Of a DNA stretch of 64,000 nucleotides, positions 22,569 to 32,594 are shown one piece after another. The stretch lies in assembly GCA_009829735.1 (NCBI GenBank), contig CM020618.1, forward strand, positions 13,560,568-13,624,567, written 5' to 3'. Source of the DNA: Pyropia yezoensis (Eukaryota > Rhodophyta > Bangiophyceae > Bangiales > Bangiaceae). How positions within the stretch are numbered: the first letter of the stretch is position 1; each line of letters opens with the position of its first letter. Below the pieces are notes generated by a model. It had not been told where the DNA came from. It searched no databases and saw only the letters and a program-made list of their open reading frames with translations. The position numbers were made by a program, and so were the translations under genes.

Positions 22569-22777
22569 CCCCCACCCGCCTCGCCTTCTTCCCCCTCTGC
22601 TGCCTTGCCCCGCCGCTCCCCCTGCCGCCGCGGCACATAGAAGACGTAAACAAAAAAGAGCAAGCAGGCATGTAGCAAAGGAAAGCAGACAGACAACAGC
22701 CCCCCCCACCCCTCCCCCACCTTCCCTACCGCTGCCTTCCCCCGCCGCCCCCGCTGCCGCCGCCACATATAGAAGTC
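22569..22777. repeat. Diverged duplication with CACATAGAAG ends
   Basis: About 75 bp at 22569-22645 resemble 22706-22777: a pyrimidine-rich block, then CTGCCGCCGC, then CACATAGAAG or CACATATAGAAG. No coding role is seen. Confidence 0.45.
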
Positions 22778-23910
22778 GGGAATGCAAAAGGCGGCGACAA
22801 TCACAATACAAGAAGAAAGACCATCTCTCCTCGCCCAATACCCACAGAAGGTCCGTCAGCCGAACGTCAGAAGGGATCCCTCTCTCGCCGAGAGCCAAAC
22901 ACCCTAACCTGGAAGCCGCCATCGCTTGCACAGTCGCGAAGGCGCGAGGGAGGGCAAGCAGGGGGGGACGCAGCGGGATCGGCAAGAGGGTTAGCAGAGG
23001 CGGCAAGGGGGGACAGCGGGCGGGATTGGTGGGCGGGGGCGGCGGGGGGGGTCGGTGGAAGTTGCGGAGGGGCCGGGGGGGGGGAGGGAGATGGATCGCA
23101 GAAGCAGGAGGTCAGCTGGGATGGGGGACGGGGAGACGGAGATCGTGGACAAGGTGTGACGTGCACGCACGCGGGCGTGCCATCAGCAAAGTCGGGCCAG
23201 CAGATATTTATCCTGGAAACCACAGGTTCCTCATCGTCGCGAAGACGTACCACTTGTACTGGGGCTTACTGGGGCGTGTTGCACCACGAACCCCAGATCG
23301 ATTTCATTTCGGCTGAAACGGCCCCCAGTACAAGATTGCGACCGCGAATATCTGTGTATTGACCCCCGTTTTCCACAGTGTTCTTCCAATCTAGTACAGG
23401 AAAAATTCGCCCAGGAGCACCCAGTAAGAACCAGAACCTGCGTTCTTGGAACGTCTGAGAGGGGGGGTGGTGGCACATGCGCGCACTCGAGGTACCTCCA
23501 GCACACGCCCCAGAAGGAGTTGTGGAGCTACTTACGGCCACCTGAAAGCCGCAGCGTGTCCTCGCCTGGTCGTGGAGCGTGTCCGGCCTCCACAACACTA
23601 CGTTAATGCCATCCGCCAACATACGCACCGAGCGGAGAGACGCTTTCAAACACAGCTGTCAGAGCGGGCTGTGGTCTATACGTCACCTCGGCTAGGGACA
23701 GTACGTTGCGAAATAAACAGCACTTCTTTGTGCACCATCAGGCACCTCCAGGGGTACCCCCAGGGGCTTTCAGGCACCCCCCGGCAGCACCCCCAGGGGC
23801 GCCTATGCCCCTCCCTCTCGGCCCTCCAAGGGACACCCAGGGTGCTCCCCTACGGCTCTCCTACGGGCACCCTCCAAAGCATGCTCACCCTCATCATCAA
23901 CATGAGATGA
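22778..23910. other. No gene; short degenerate CCCCAGGG-type repeats at 23740-23880
   Basis: G-rich at 22960-23110. At 23740-23880 words such as CAGGGGYRCC, CACCCCCAGGGGC and GGGCACCC recur in both orientations. ORFs in this part are short and antisense to each other. Confidence 0.35.
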
Positions 23911-24200
23911 CAACGCAAATATGACACGAAGGCTAAGAGAAAAAACACAAAGACAAAGAGAAGAACAGAGAGACGACACAAGAATCACTGAGTCAAAGAT
24001 AAATAGACAAGTACAGAGAAAAAAAAGAGGCACGGAGACGAATAGAAACCCGCTCAGACGACTGGAAAAGTACAGAGACAACAAGAGAGACAGGCACAAA
24101 GGGATCACAGAGCCACACAGAAGAACACTTCGCCAATCAACAAGAAGCAACGAGAAAGAGAAATACACAGCGCTGAAGGCGAAGCACACATAGAAAGCAC
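23911..24200. repeat. Purine-rich (A/G) low-complexity segment
   Basis: Nearly 300 bp rich in ACAGAGA, GAGAGACA and AAGAC words, with plus-strand purine bias, sharply different from the GC-rich surroundings. The plus-strand ORF at 23921-24193 is Lys/Arg/Gln/Thr rich simply from composition. It may be a degenerate microsatellite. Confidence 0.55.
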
Positions 24201-26754
24201 TAAACACTTTACCACGTCTGGCGACAATCGCGCCCCCCACCAACCCCGAAAAGAGAGGCGCCCCACGACGGCGGTCACCAGCAAGCCCAGAAAAAGAGAT
24301 AGAAGAGGTCACCAAACACGCAGTGTCCTTGACAGGACGAACCGGAGGAGGAAAGAGTGTTGGGGAAAGAGCGTACGAAGGACAAAAAGCGCCGGCGGGG
24401 GGGGGAGGGAGGACGATATCGACAAAGAAGACAATGGTGCAAACACGAAGTGAGGGGGGAGCTGCGCGCCTGCCAAAAGTGCGTGAACCTGGGCGCACGC
24501 TGGAGGGGCCTGCTTCTCATGCATGAACTCGTGAGGGTCGCACAGAGGGAGGGGGAGTGAGGAACGGGCGGCGTGCTCTGGGCTGCAGTCCGATTAGGAG
24601 AGCAGGGCCAAAACTGGGTACTGAGAGGCGTGCCGCCTGAGCAGACCCGTCAAAGCTGTGGGGAGGATTGCCAAGGAAGGCGCGCGGGACTGCGGGATAC
24701 GTAGGGGGTGCGGCCTGGGGAGCAGCGCTGAGAGCTCATTCGGCGACCGTGAGGGGTTGAGGCTTGCGCCAAAGGCGCCGGTGGAGAGGGATCGAGTGCC
24801 CCCTGAAAGTACTCGCCCAGTGGGCGGCCTGTTGGGGTTGCGGGGTGTCACTGTAGGAGCTTTGGTGTGAGCCCGCCACGTCGTCTTCAAGGCCAGTGCG
24901 TCTACGCGTTACGCCAGCGCGGGCGCGGGGGGGGCGTGTGAGAGGTGAGCGCGCGTCCCGAAGTCGTTCTGAGTTCATATTGGATGTGCGCGCGGGAGGC
25001 GTGAGGCATGGCTGAGGAGCGAGGGGCCGGCTCGGGAGGAGCCCAGCCGCCCTTGTGTGCGGCGCAGAAGTTCGAATCGAGCCATTGGAGTGTCCCAGGT
25101 CGTGGAAATCTGGAGTGTGCTCGGAGGGCTTTCTGGACACCCATTGGACGAGTGCTTTCCAGGCCTCGGGGGGGGATGCGCAGGGATCGGCCCCGGGAGG
25201 GGGTGGAGGACAGGACGCGCCCAGAGAGCTGAGCTGAGCGCTGATTGGTTCAGCGCGCCCGAGTTCGGGGTGCGGAAGGGTGAGGGGCCGCCTCGGAGTT
25301 GGGACTGGGCACCGCCTGGGCGGGTGCATCACAAGCACAGGACGGATGGCCGGGACGAACGGAGGGCGCCTTCTAGAATCTCTGAGCGTCCCTGACTATA
25401 GAAGAGTGACAGGTGGGGAGTCGTGGGACGGGGAGCCGCTGGCGGCGCGGAAGAACTCTGTCTTGAGCCGCACTTGTGGCCTACCTTCAGACATGCTGGA
25501 AATCCCGCTGGCTGTGAAACCACCAGACTGATCCGAGCGCGGGGGCGAGTTGAGCGCCCGGCGGCTTGTAGCCCACGCTCTGAAGAAATCAGCAGGAGCC
25601 GGGAAAATGCGGTCTCCGATTTGAGTGGCGCAGCACCAGATTCGCCCTGGCAGTACAGAGTACAGAAATATTGCGCAGTACACGCCAGTACACGCCAGTA
25701 AGCCGTGCTGGGAGTGGTACGTCTTCCCGACGATGCATTGAGGGATGCAAGCTTACGGTGTAATCATCCGCTGAAGGGTGTATTTCATTACAATTCTAGA
25801 AATACTGACGGTACAATTATCAAAAGCATTTGTGGAAAAGTTATGGGTTCCACGTTCCAAATATATCAAAATATTCCAACCATTCCGCCTGGCGATCTTC
25901 CTTGTCACCGGCAATGGCAGCGGCTGACGGCGGCGCTGCGGGCAATGCCAGGCAGCCGTTTTGCGGAGGGGGGGCGGAGCAGCAGGCAATGCCAGGCAGC
26001 CGTTTCGTTGCGCTGGGGGGGGTGGCGCTGCGGGCATTTCCAGACAGCCTTTTTCAGAGGGTGGTGCCGCTGGCTGTGTGGCCAGAGCCGGTTGTGGCGG
26101 GAGCACTGGGAGGGCCTGCCTGCTCAGCTTTCGCCAGGCAGCGCCCGTGCCTGCCCCTCACGCCGCACTGCCTGCGCTCTCGCCGAACTTGCAGTATCGT
26201 GGCTGGGCCGTCGCCGCGCCTGCCGCCTGCCGCAGCCCCCCTTCCGGGTGCACAGAACTCATGCGCGGCCGTCACTCACTGCCTACCCCCCCGTTTTACA
26301 GCATTTTATTACTACGTTGAGAGAGGAAATGAGAATCAATTATGGACACGTGGTGCCCTTGTTGCATAATTATTGTCTGCCCATCCATGGTTTGGATTAA
26401 TACAGTGAAATATTCAGCTGTATTAATCCGACTATAAATATCCCCTTTTAACCCTGCATGCATTCAACGAAACGTCCAGCTCAGGCTCGCAGCCGGGACT
26501 GACAGTGGAGGACACACGGCGATGGAAATTCTGAACCCGATTGGAGCAAGTGATTGTGTCAGTAGGCTGGCTACTCGCAGTCCAATCAACGCTCTCACAG
26601 GGATCCTTTCAGTTCAGAGCACAGCTGGATCCGCTGGTCAATCATGGATCCCAGTCGGACGTTGTCCGGAATTCGCGGTTTGGTCGCGGTTCTGTTCCCA
26701 TGGGGCGAGGGGGTGGTGAGGGACGAGGTGGATCAGGGGGGAACTAGTGTTGAA
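24201..26754. other. No gene supported
   Basis: Many medium ORFs on both strands, all with mirrored compositional bias. Around 25740-25880 and 26330-26460 the DNA is AT-richer. A short direct repeat of CAGTACACGC lies at about 25675-25695. No terminal repeat, intron-exon pattern or domain was recognised. Confidence 0.35.
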
Positions 26755-27145
26755 GGTTGGGTTATGCTAAATCTGAACGGGTGGGGTTGGGGTGGTGATG
26801 GCGACACCAGGAATACTTGCGCAGCAAGTATCATGCGCTGGGGTGGGGTTGGACTGCGAAAGGTCAGGCGGCGACAAAAAGTTTCACTCGGATGGACCTT
26901 CCGTGTGCGCCATGCCGAAACCGCACCATGCACACGTTGGCGCCAAAAACGTCCGCCCAACCGGGACCCTCGGTCTACTCATCGACGGGACGGTGGCGGG
27001 CGGTCGCGGTCGTCGCACCGTCTCGCGCAGTGCAGGCTAGCCCATCGCACACGCGCCGGTCGCAGCTGGAGGCCACACCGAGGCAACTGCCTCATTGTGC
27101 CCGCGCGTGCCCGTCGGCTGCACGGGGTCCCACGCTTTCCTGGTC

Positions 27146-29346
27146 ATGGATTTGTTGGCTGCGTATAGCGGCGTCGAGAGCGACGACTCATCCTCCTCTG
27201 ATGAGCCCATCGACGCCGGACGTGATGCGGCTGACGAAGACGCCTCGGGCACGTGCATGCTGTTCAAGAAAGACGCGCTTGATCTGTACAGAGTACGTTA
27301 TTTCTTGGTCTTTTTTAACGGAGAGCAGCGCGCCTCATGTTTCTATCGAAGGCCAGGGAGTAAAGTTACTGGTGCTTACTATTTCCATACTCTCGGATTG
27401 CTGTGCCCGACGTATGTGTGCTTTAACCGCTTTTTTTTTGTACATCTCCCATGATCAGATCAGTGAGCGGAAGACCGTTGAGCGTGTTGTTATGCACGAC
27501 GTCGGTGCAGGTGCGCAATACCTGAGCACCAGCGAGGCTGGCGTCGCGCACGTGCTGGAGATAGACGTGACTCAGTGTACGGACTGGTTCAAGGACAGTC
27601 CCTACACTTGGGGGAGCCCGAAGGGCACCGACGCCACCATGGTGGACGTGGGCGGAAAGTCTGTTCCGTACTTAGAACGCAAGAGAGGCTGCCAGCCCCC
27701 CATCGTTTGCTCCCTCATGCCCGCTGCGGTAGCGGATCGACCGCATGAGGTGGTGAACTTTGAGGACCCCACGTGGATTTCCGCTATGAACTTGTGCGAG
27801 GCCGATGACTCACCGGAGCGCAAAGTGCAGAAGACGACAATGGTAAGCCTCGCATGTATGCATGACCATTTATGTGTGCTTCTCTGTGTGTCGTTCACTT
27901 CCGATACGATACTGACTGCAAAATTTCGCTGCTTGTTCATTGACGTGTTGTTTGCTTGCTGTAGGCATTTTTCAAAACTATCCAGAAGATGGAAGAGGGC
28001 GGGTGCTCCTTTGAGGACGAGCAGGGCTGCTCCTGTGGGGGGACGCCGCGGCTCGTGCCGGGCCGTGGCCGCCGGCGGGCATTCGTTGGATGCTCAGATT
28101 GGCGGCCTGGGGACCCTTTTAAATGGAGTGGAGGGCACATGTCATGCTCCTTGCCCCATGGGGTGGACGAGGAGAAGCTGTCCCGATGGCTGGAGAACCG
28201 GGTCGACGGGGAGGAGGCCGGGGAGGCCTGCTGCTACATTGCCGGGAAGCGGACGAAGGAGCTCTCTTGTAAGCGGCACGGCGGCCTCCTTCCACCCTTA
28301 CGGCGGAGCGCTGGGGGCGTTTGCCCGGTCCGGGTTGAGCTGCACACGCCGGAGCCTCTCCCCGCAACCGGGCTTGTGCGTGTCATCGTTGTGCTCCGGG
28401 GCGTGCACTCGCACGTTCGGCGGCGGCGGCCAGCGGCCTGGGCGCCCCCCTGCGTGCTGAGGACCGGGGAGCGGTTCCCTCCGGGGGGGGGCGGAAACTG
28501 TCTTTTGTGTCCGTGACGATGGACTTTGAGACAGCCCAGCACAATGGATTCTTCCAGGCGATGAGCCGTGTCTACGGCGGCGACGCATCGGACTACTTCG
28601 GGCGGGCCATCGGCTGCGAGGTGCACTTCAAGCGCTTCCTCCTGGCCCTGGTGGGCAACAATGTCCGAGACGAATTTTTTGTCAGGATGATGGGAATCAG
28701 AGACGCCGAGGTCGAGGGGGGTCTGGACGAGGTACGGGGGAAGGTGGCTGGGCTAATGGCGGAGTGCAAGAGCGCGGGCGAGACGAGCAGGGCAAACGTG
28801 CTGCAGTGGCTGCTTCGGACGCGCTCGGCGCTTTTGGCGGCTTTTCCCAGAGCCGCTGGGTCGTTGGGGCGCACGGAGCTGCTGGCGAGCAGCATTGACA
28901 CCAACTGCTGTGAATCGTTGAACCGTCAGACAAAGCAGGTCATCGTGGAGAAAAGGGCGAGAACGCTGGTTGAGGTCATTGATGCGTTGCGCGAGTTTGA
29001 CGAGCGTACTATGGCTGCCACAGTCGCCGGCCCGAACGCGAGCACGTACGCCACGGGCCAGGTGACCCGCATGGTGGGGGCCAACAAGCGCAAGCAGCGG
29101 CCAAACGCTGTTCCGTTGCGCGGCCAGCCGCCCAAGTCCGCTGGCAAGAAGCGCAAGCACGCCGCAGCGACCACCGCGCCGTCTGACTCTGCCTCGGCTG
29201 AGCTTGCTGCACTGCAGGCGTCGAGGTCCGGCGCGGCGGCCGCTGGCGACACTGTTGCTCAGCCGTCATCGAGCCTCCTGTCGCAGTTCCAGGCGTTTCT
29301 AGCATCCCAAGGGGGAGGGGCGGGGAGGGGCACGTCTGGTTCTTGA
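27146..29346 (+). pseudogene. MULE-type transposase gene, three exons, frameshifted and internally deleted
   Basis: Starts at the ATG at 27146 with an acidic Ser/Asp segment. Exon 1 ends at 27292, exon 2 is 27459-27842 and exon 3 starts at 27965. Both introns (166 and 122 bp) are GT-AG, phase 0 and keep the frame, which supports a real gene. Exon 3 encodes a Cys/His-rich module (GCSDWRPGDPFK, then GHMSCSLPHGVDEEKLSRWLE, then GVHSH), typical of the WRKY-GCM1/FLYWCH-like finger of MULEs. After a run of nine G (28483-28491) the frame must change. The second part has a VTMDFE motif followed by a CEVHF motif and ends with an IDTNCCESLNR block, as in MULE catalytic domains. Finger and VTMDFE are only about 30 residues apart, so the part with the first catalytic Asp seems to be missing. 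Stop at 29344-29346. Confidence 0.6.
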
Positions 29347-29770
29347 GGGGTCGTCGGTCGCGATAGGAATTAGGGTAATGTTCGACGTTTGCTCTTGTCA
29401 ATGTCCAAGCACGATGTACGAGGTCGATGCGGACAGCGCCAGCTTTCCATCGAGGTGCCTATGGCGCAGAGAGGCCCGCGCAATCAAAAGATAGCTCAGG
29501 CAACTAGAAAAGAGCAAGAGAGAAGAAGATTAAGATATCGTAAATAACAACCCTGTCCTTGTGCACACGTATCTGCTTGGCAATCTCCTGACGCGAGTAT
29601 ATTTGCTTTTGGAACACGCAGGTGCGTTGGCAAAATATGGGCGCATGCAACAGGGAAATGAGTTTAAACCCGTGTACGACATCGGTGCACTTGCTTCTTT
29701 TGAAAAAGACGCCCAAGACCATGCACATACCACCAGCATGACGTTGGTGTTTCCTTTTTATTGAGAACGG
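29347..29770. other. 3' flank of the MULE gene, no gene seen
   Basis: Balanced composition. A 67-codon frame at 29561-29764 has no domain. Confidence 0.4.
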
Positions 29771-29852
29771 ACTGTGCAGTCAAAGCACAGCACGGCGTGG
29801 GGCGGCACAGGACTATGCAGTCAAAGAGCAGCACGGCGTGGAGAGGCACAAA
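29771..29852. repeat. Tandem duplication of 41 bp
   Basis: Two adjacent 41-bp units (ACTRTGCAGTCAAAG...GGCACA), about 85% identical. Confidence 0.8.
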
Positions 29853-30832
29853 AACAAGAAAGTATGCTGAGGGTGGGAGTACAACGAGACAGCATCATGC
29901 TGCTTGATGCATGGGCGTAGGACCCACAGGGCGTGGGCGCAGGCGCGGCCCGCAGGGAAGAAGCACAGTCGCCACTGGCAGGGGGGGCGCGCCGGGGCCA
30001 CCAGCCAGGCGACGACGGCAGCACCATGGCCCAGGGCAGAGGGGGGGGCATAAGCGCCACCCGCAGAGCAAAGGCACAGGCGCCCATGGAGGCGACGGCG
30101 GCAACACCAGCAGGAAGGGTGCAGGGGGGGGGCAGTGACGCCACCCACAGGGCCGGGGCCCAGGCGCCGCCAGCAGGGGAGGAGCACAGGCGCCAGCCGC
30201 AGGGCGGGGGCAGAGGCGCCAGTCGCAGAAGAAGAGCACAGGCGCGAGCCGCAGGGCGGGGGCAGAGGCGCCAGCCGCATGGGACGAGCACAGCCGCCAG
30301 CCGTGGGGCGAGGGCAGGCGCGCCAGCCGCAGGGGAAGAGCATGCGCCGCAGGGCGGGGGCAGAGACGCCACGCGCAGGAGAGGAGACAGGCGCAAAGGC
30401 GACGGCGGCAACACCTGTCGCCAGGGCAGACGGGGGGGGCGCAGGCTCGACCCGTCAGGCGACAGCGGCCGGGATACGGGGGAGGATGAGGCGACAGGGG
30501 CGCGGGCGACAGCGGGGCGGGCAGCGACGGAGAACGCCAACCGCGATCGATGGAGGGGAGGGAGGAGGGGGGGGAGGAGGGGGGGGGAGGAGCAACAGGT
30601 GGGCAGGCAGCGACGGGGAGAGACAGGTGGGCGGGCAACGAAGGAGGGGGGGGGGGAAGGGGAGCGCAGGAGGGGTTGAAGGTGGGCGGGCAACGAAGGA
30701 GGGGGGGTGGGAGGGGGTGCGCAGGAGGGCGGGGGAGAGGGAGGGGGAGAGCGACAGGGCGGCGGGCAGCGACGGAGGACGCCGCCCGCGATCACAGGAG
30801 CGGGGGTACCGCGGGGAGAGGGGGGGGGGGGA
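29853..30832. repeat. GC minisatellite inside the MULE-like element
   Basis: Between about 29930 and 30470, units built on GGCGCCAGCCGCAGGGCGGGGGCAG recur with variable spacing. From about 30540 to 30780 the units are G-rich, built on GGTGGGCGGGCAACGAAGGAGG. Frames of 240-430 codons on both strands arise only because the repeats lack stops; their repetitive Pro/Arg/Ala-type products are not convincing proteins. Confidence 0.7.
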
Positions 30833-30921
30833 GTGTGCAGCACGGCGCGCCGCGCGCGCGTTCTAGGCGCAGGGGGGGGGTGTGCAGCACGGCGCGCCGC
30901 GCGCGCGTTCTCGGCGCAGGG
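30833..30921. repeat. Tandem duplication of 47 bp
   Basis: Two copies of GTGTGCAGCACGGCGCGCC...GGCGCAGGG, differing at a few bases and rich in CG dinucleotides. Confidence 0.8.
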
Positions 30922-31204
30922 CTTCACTTTTTGGTGCGCCTTTTTTCCTGGTGCGTGCGGGGAGGGAGGGGGAGTCGAGGGGGAGTCGACGACGCCGCTT
31001 TCTCCTCGGGCGCGCGCGCTGGCGCTGGGGCGCGCATTTGCTGCCGACGTTTCATGTTGTTGTTTTTCTCTGCGGGGCACGACGGGACCCGAGCGGGACC
31101 CCAACCCCACCCCAGCGCCTCATACGAAGACGGGCGCATTTGCACTCTGTAAATCCGCGGATCATATCCCAACCCCACCCCTTCGAGTTTAATCCAACCC
31201 AACC

Positions 31205-31579
31205 CCCATCACGGGCCCGGATCAGGGGGTGGTTTTGGAGGGCCGCCCCGCCAACGGAAATGGGGTGGCAGACACCGACGGCGGCGGCGGTGGTAAAGAG
31301 GACGGCGCGTGGGTCACGACGAGCTTCCACGGCTCGGCTGTCGGGTGCACTCCGCCGCCAACACCCGCAGGGGGCGGGGACGGTGCGTCGGTCCAGTCCG
31401 GGTCCCGTGGCTCATCCGTCGGCTGGATGCCCCCACCCCCGCTTTCGCCGACCGCCGGTGGCTGGGACGGCCCCGCCGCCCCATTGCCGCCGAGCCGTAC
31501 CGGGTCTTGGCCCCTCTGCGAAGAACATACAGCCGTTCTCTGAAACAATGTGCACATTTTTTGAGAGAACGGCTGTAGG
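31205..31579. other. Flank between MULE end and copia; hairpin at 31528-31577
   Basis: On the minus strand, 31240-31460 reads as two related Gly/Pro-rich segments of about 27 residues, each with a PTxEP core. This may be a gene fragment, but no start or domain is seen. Arms 31528-31541 and 31564-31577 form a perfect 14-bp inverted repeat whose right arm overlaps the copia target site GTAGG. Confidence 0.4.
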
Positions 31580-32153
31580 TGTGGCTGATTCCAACGTGGC
31601 TGCAGTGTGCTTGCGGCCGCGGCTATGGGCTGTCCGATGATGGCCAATGATTGACCGAGATTGCACGACGTCGGTGATTGCGTGTCACGCGGGGGTGGCT
31701 GATTGGCGCCTCCGGGGCGAGATTCCCTGCGTCGACGGTGTGCTGGCCGTACCCCTGCTGGCCTGTTGTCGACGTGTGTGGAGGGTGTCGCCCGTGCGTA
31801 TCCCAGGCCCGTTGCGTGCGCGCACCTGCGTTTTTTGTGCGTGCACGAGGGGGGGGCTTGGCCCGTGAGTGTGTGTGCGCGCCCGCATGCCTGAGGGATG
31901 CCATGCGTGGGGGGGGGTGCCCGTGCGGGCCCGTGTGCGTGCCCTGGCGTGGGGGGCAGCGCCGGCCCTACATGAGGGCGGGCACAGCGCGTCGAGGGGA
32001 CGATTGCGAGGGATGAGACATTGAACGACAAAGAAGAAGGACTCTTGGATTGCTGTGTCTGGGGCGTGCACGGACGTCGGCTGCCCCATCTACACAGATC
32101 CGCGGTCGGTAGCAGGCCGTGAGTCTGATACGATTTCTGCCAATACTGCCACA
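31580..32153 (+). repeat. 5' LTR of copia
   Basis: Starts TGTGGCTGATT and ends ACTGCCACA. No clear TATA box. A GA-rich microsatellite follows at 32172-32203 in the leader. Confidence 0.97.
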
Positions 32154-32594
32154 TTCGCGAATCACCTGTACTGGCGAGAGAGAGAGTGAGAGAGAGAGAG
32201 AACCGGTGCGTGAGTGGGCGACTGCCTAGTGTTTGTCTCTATCCTGTTTCTCCACGCAGGTCCTCCAGGGGACTTAAACTAAGGGGGGTACCGAGTCGTG
32301 AAGCCGTGGGGGCCTGGGGTCGGAAGGCCTGTCTAGAAACCCACGGGGGAGCGTACGAGGACGTACCACAAGGTCTACGTCACGACCCCTCCTTGGTAAC
32401 ACCGGAGCGCCGGGTAGGCTTGGGTACGGACGCCCGCAACCCTGACAGGGTGTCTCGGGGGACTGGCGTGGTGAGGCAGTGTGGAGGCAGGCGCTGGGTG
32501 GTCGACCTGCGCGCATCGGTGAATTGGGACCTGTGACTACTATTGTTCTACCAACGACTACCTCGTGACCGAGCAGCCGCATCACATCTTCAAC
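32154..32594 (+). other. Copia leader (untranslated region)
   Basis: Between LTR and gag ATG. It contains the (GA)n tract and no ORF of note; it would hold primer-binding and packaging signals, which I could not place. Confidence 0.5.

Larger units (their letters stand above)
26755..31204. mobile_element. Putative Mutator-like (MULE) element
   Basis: Bounded by imperfect inverted repeats of about 100 bp (26755-26852 and 31101-31204). In each copy an outer block of the form GGTTGGGTT...GGGTGGGGTTGGG and an inner block GCGCTGGGGTGGGGTTGG match, with a variable middle. Inside is a transposase-like gene (27146-29346) and then 1.5 kb of tandem-repeat DNA. Long inverted ends and the zinc-finger/DDE gene suit the Mutator superfamily. 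A 9-bp target duplication is not evident. The link between ends and gene is inference. Confidence 0.55.

Noticed and set aside
25060-25085. GTTCGAATC resembling a tRNA B box
   Set aside because: No A box or cloverleaf can be built around it; no tRNA gene found in the window.
29821-31110. 429-codon minus-strand ORF
   Set aside because: Open only because GC minisatellite units lack stop codons; product is repetitive Pro/Ala/Arg/Leu without domain.
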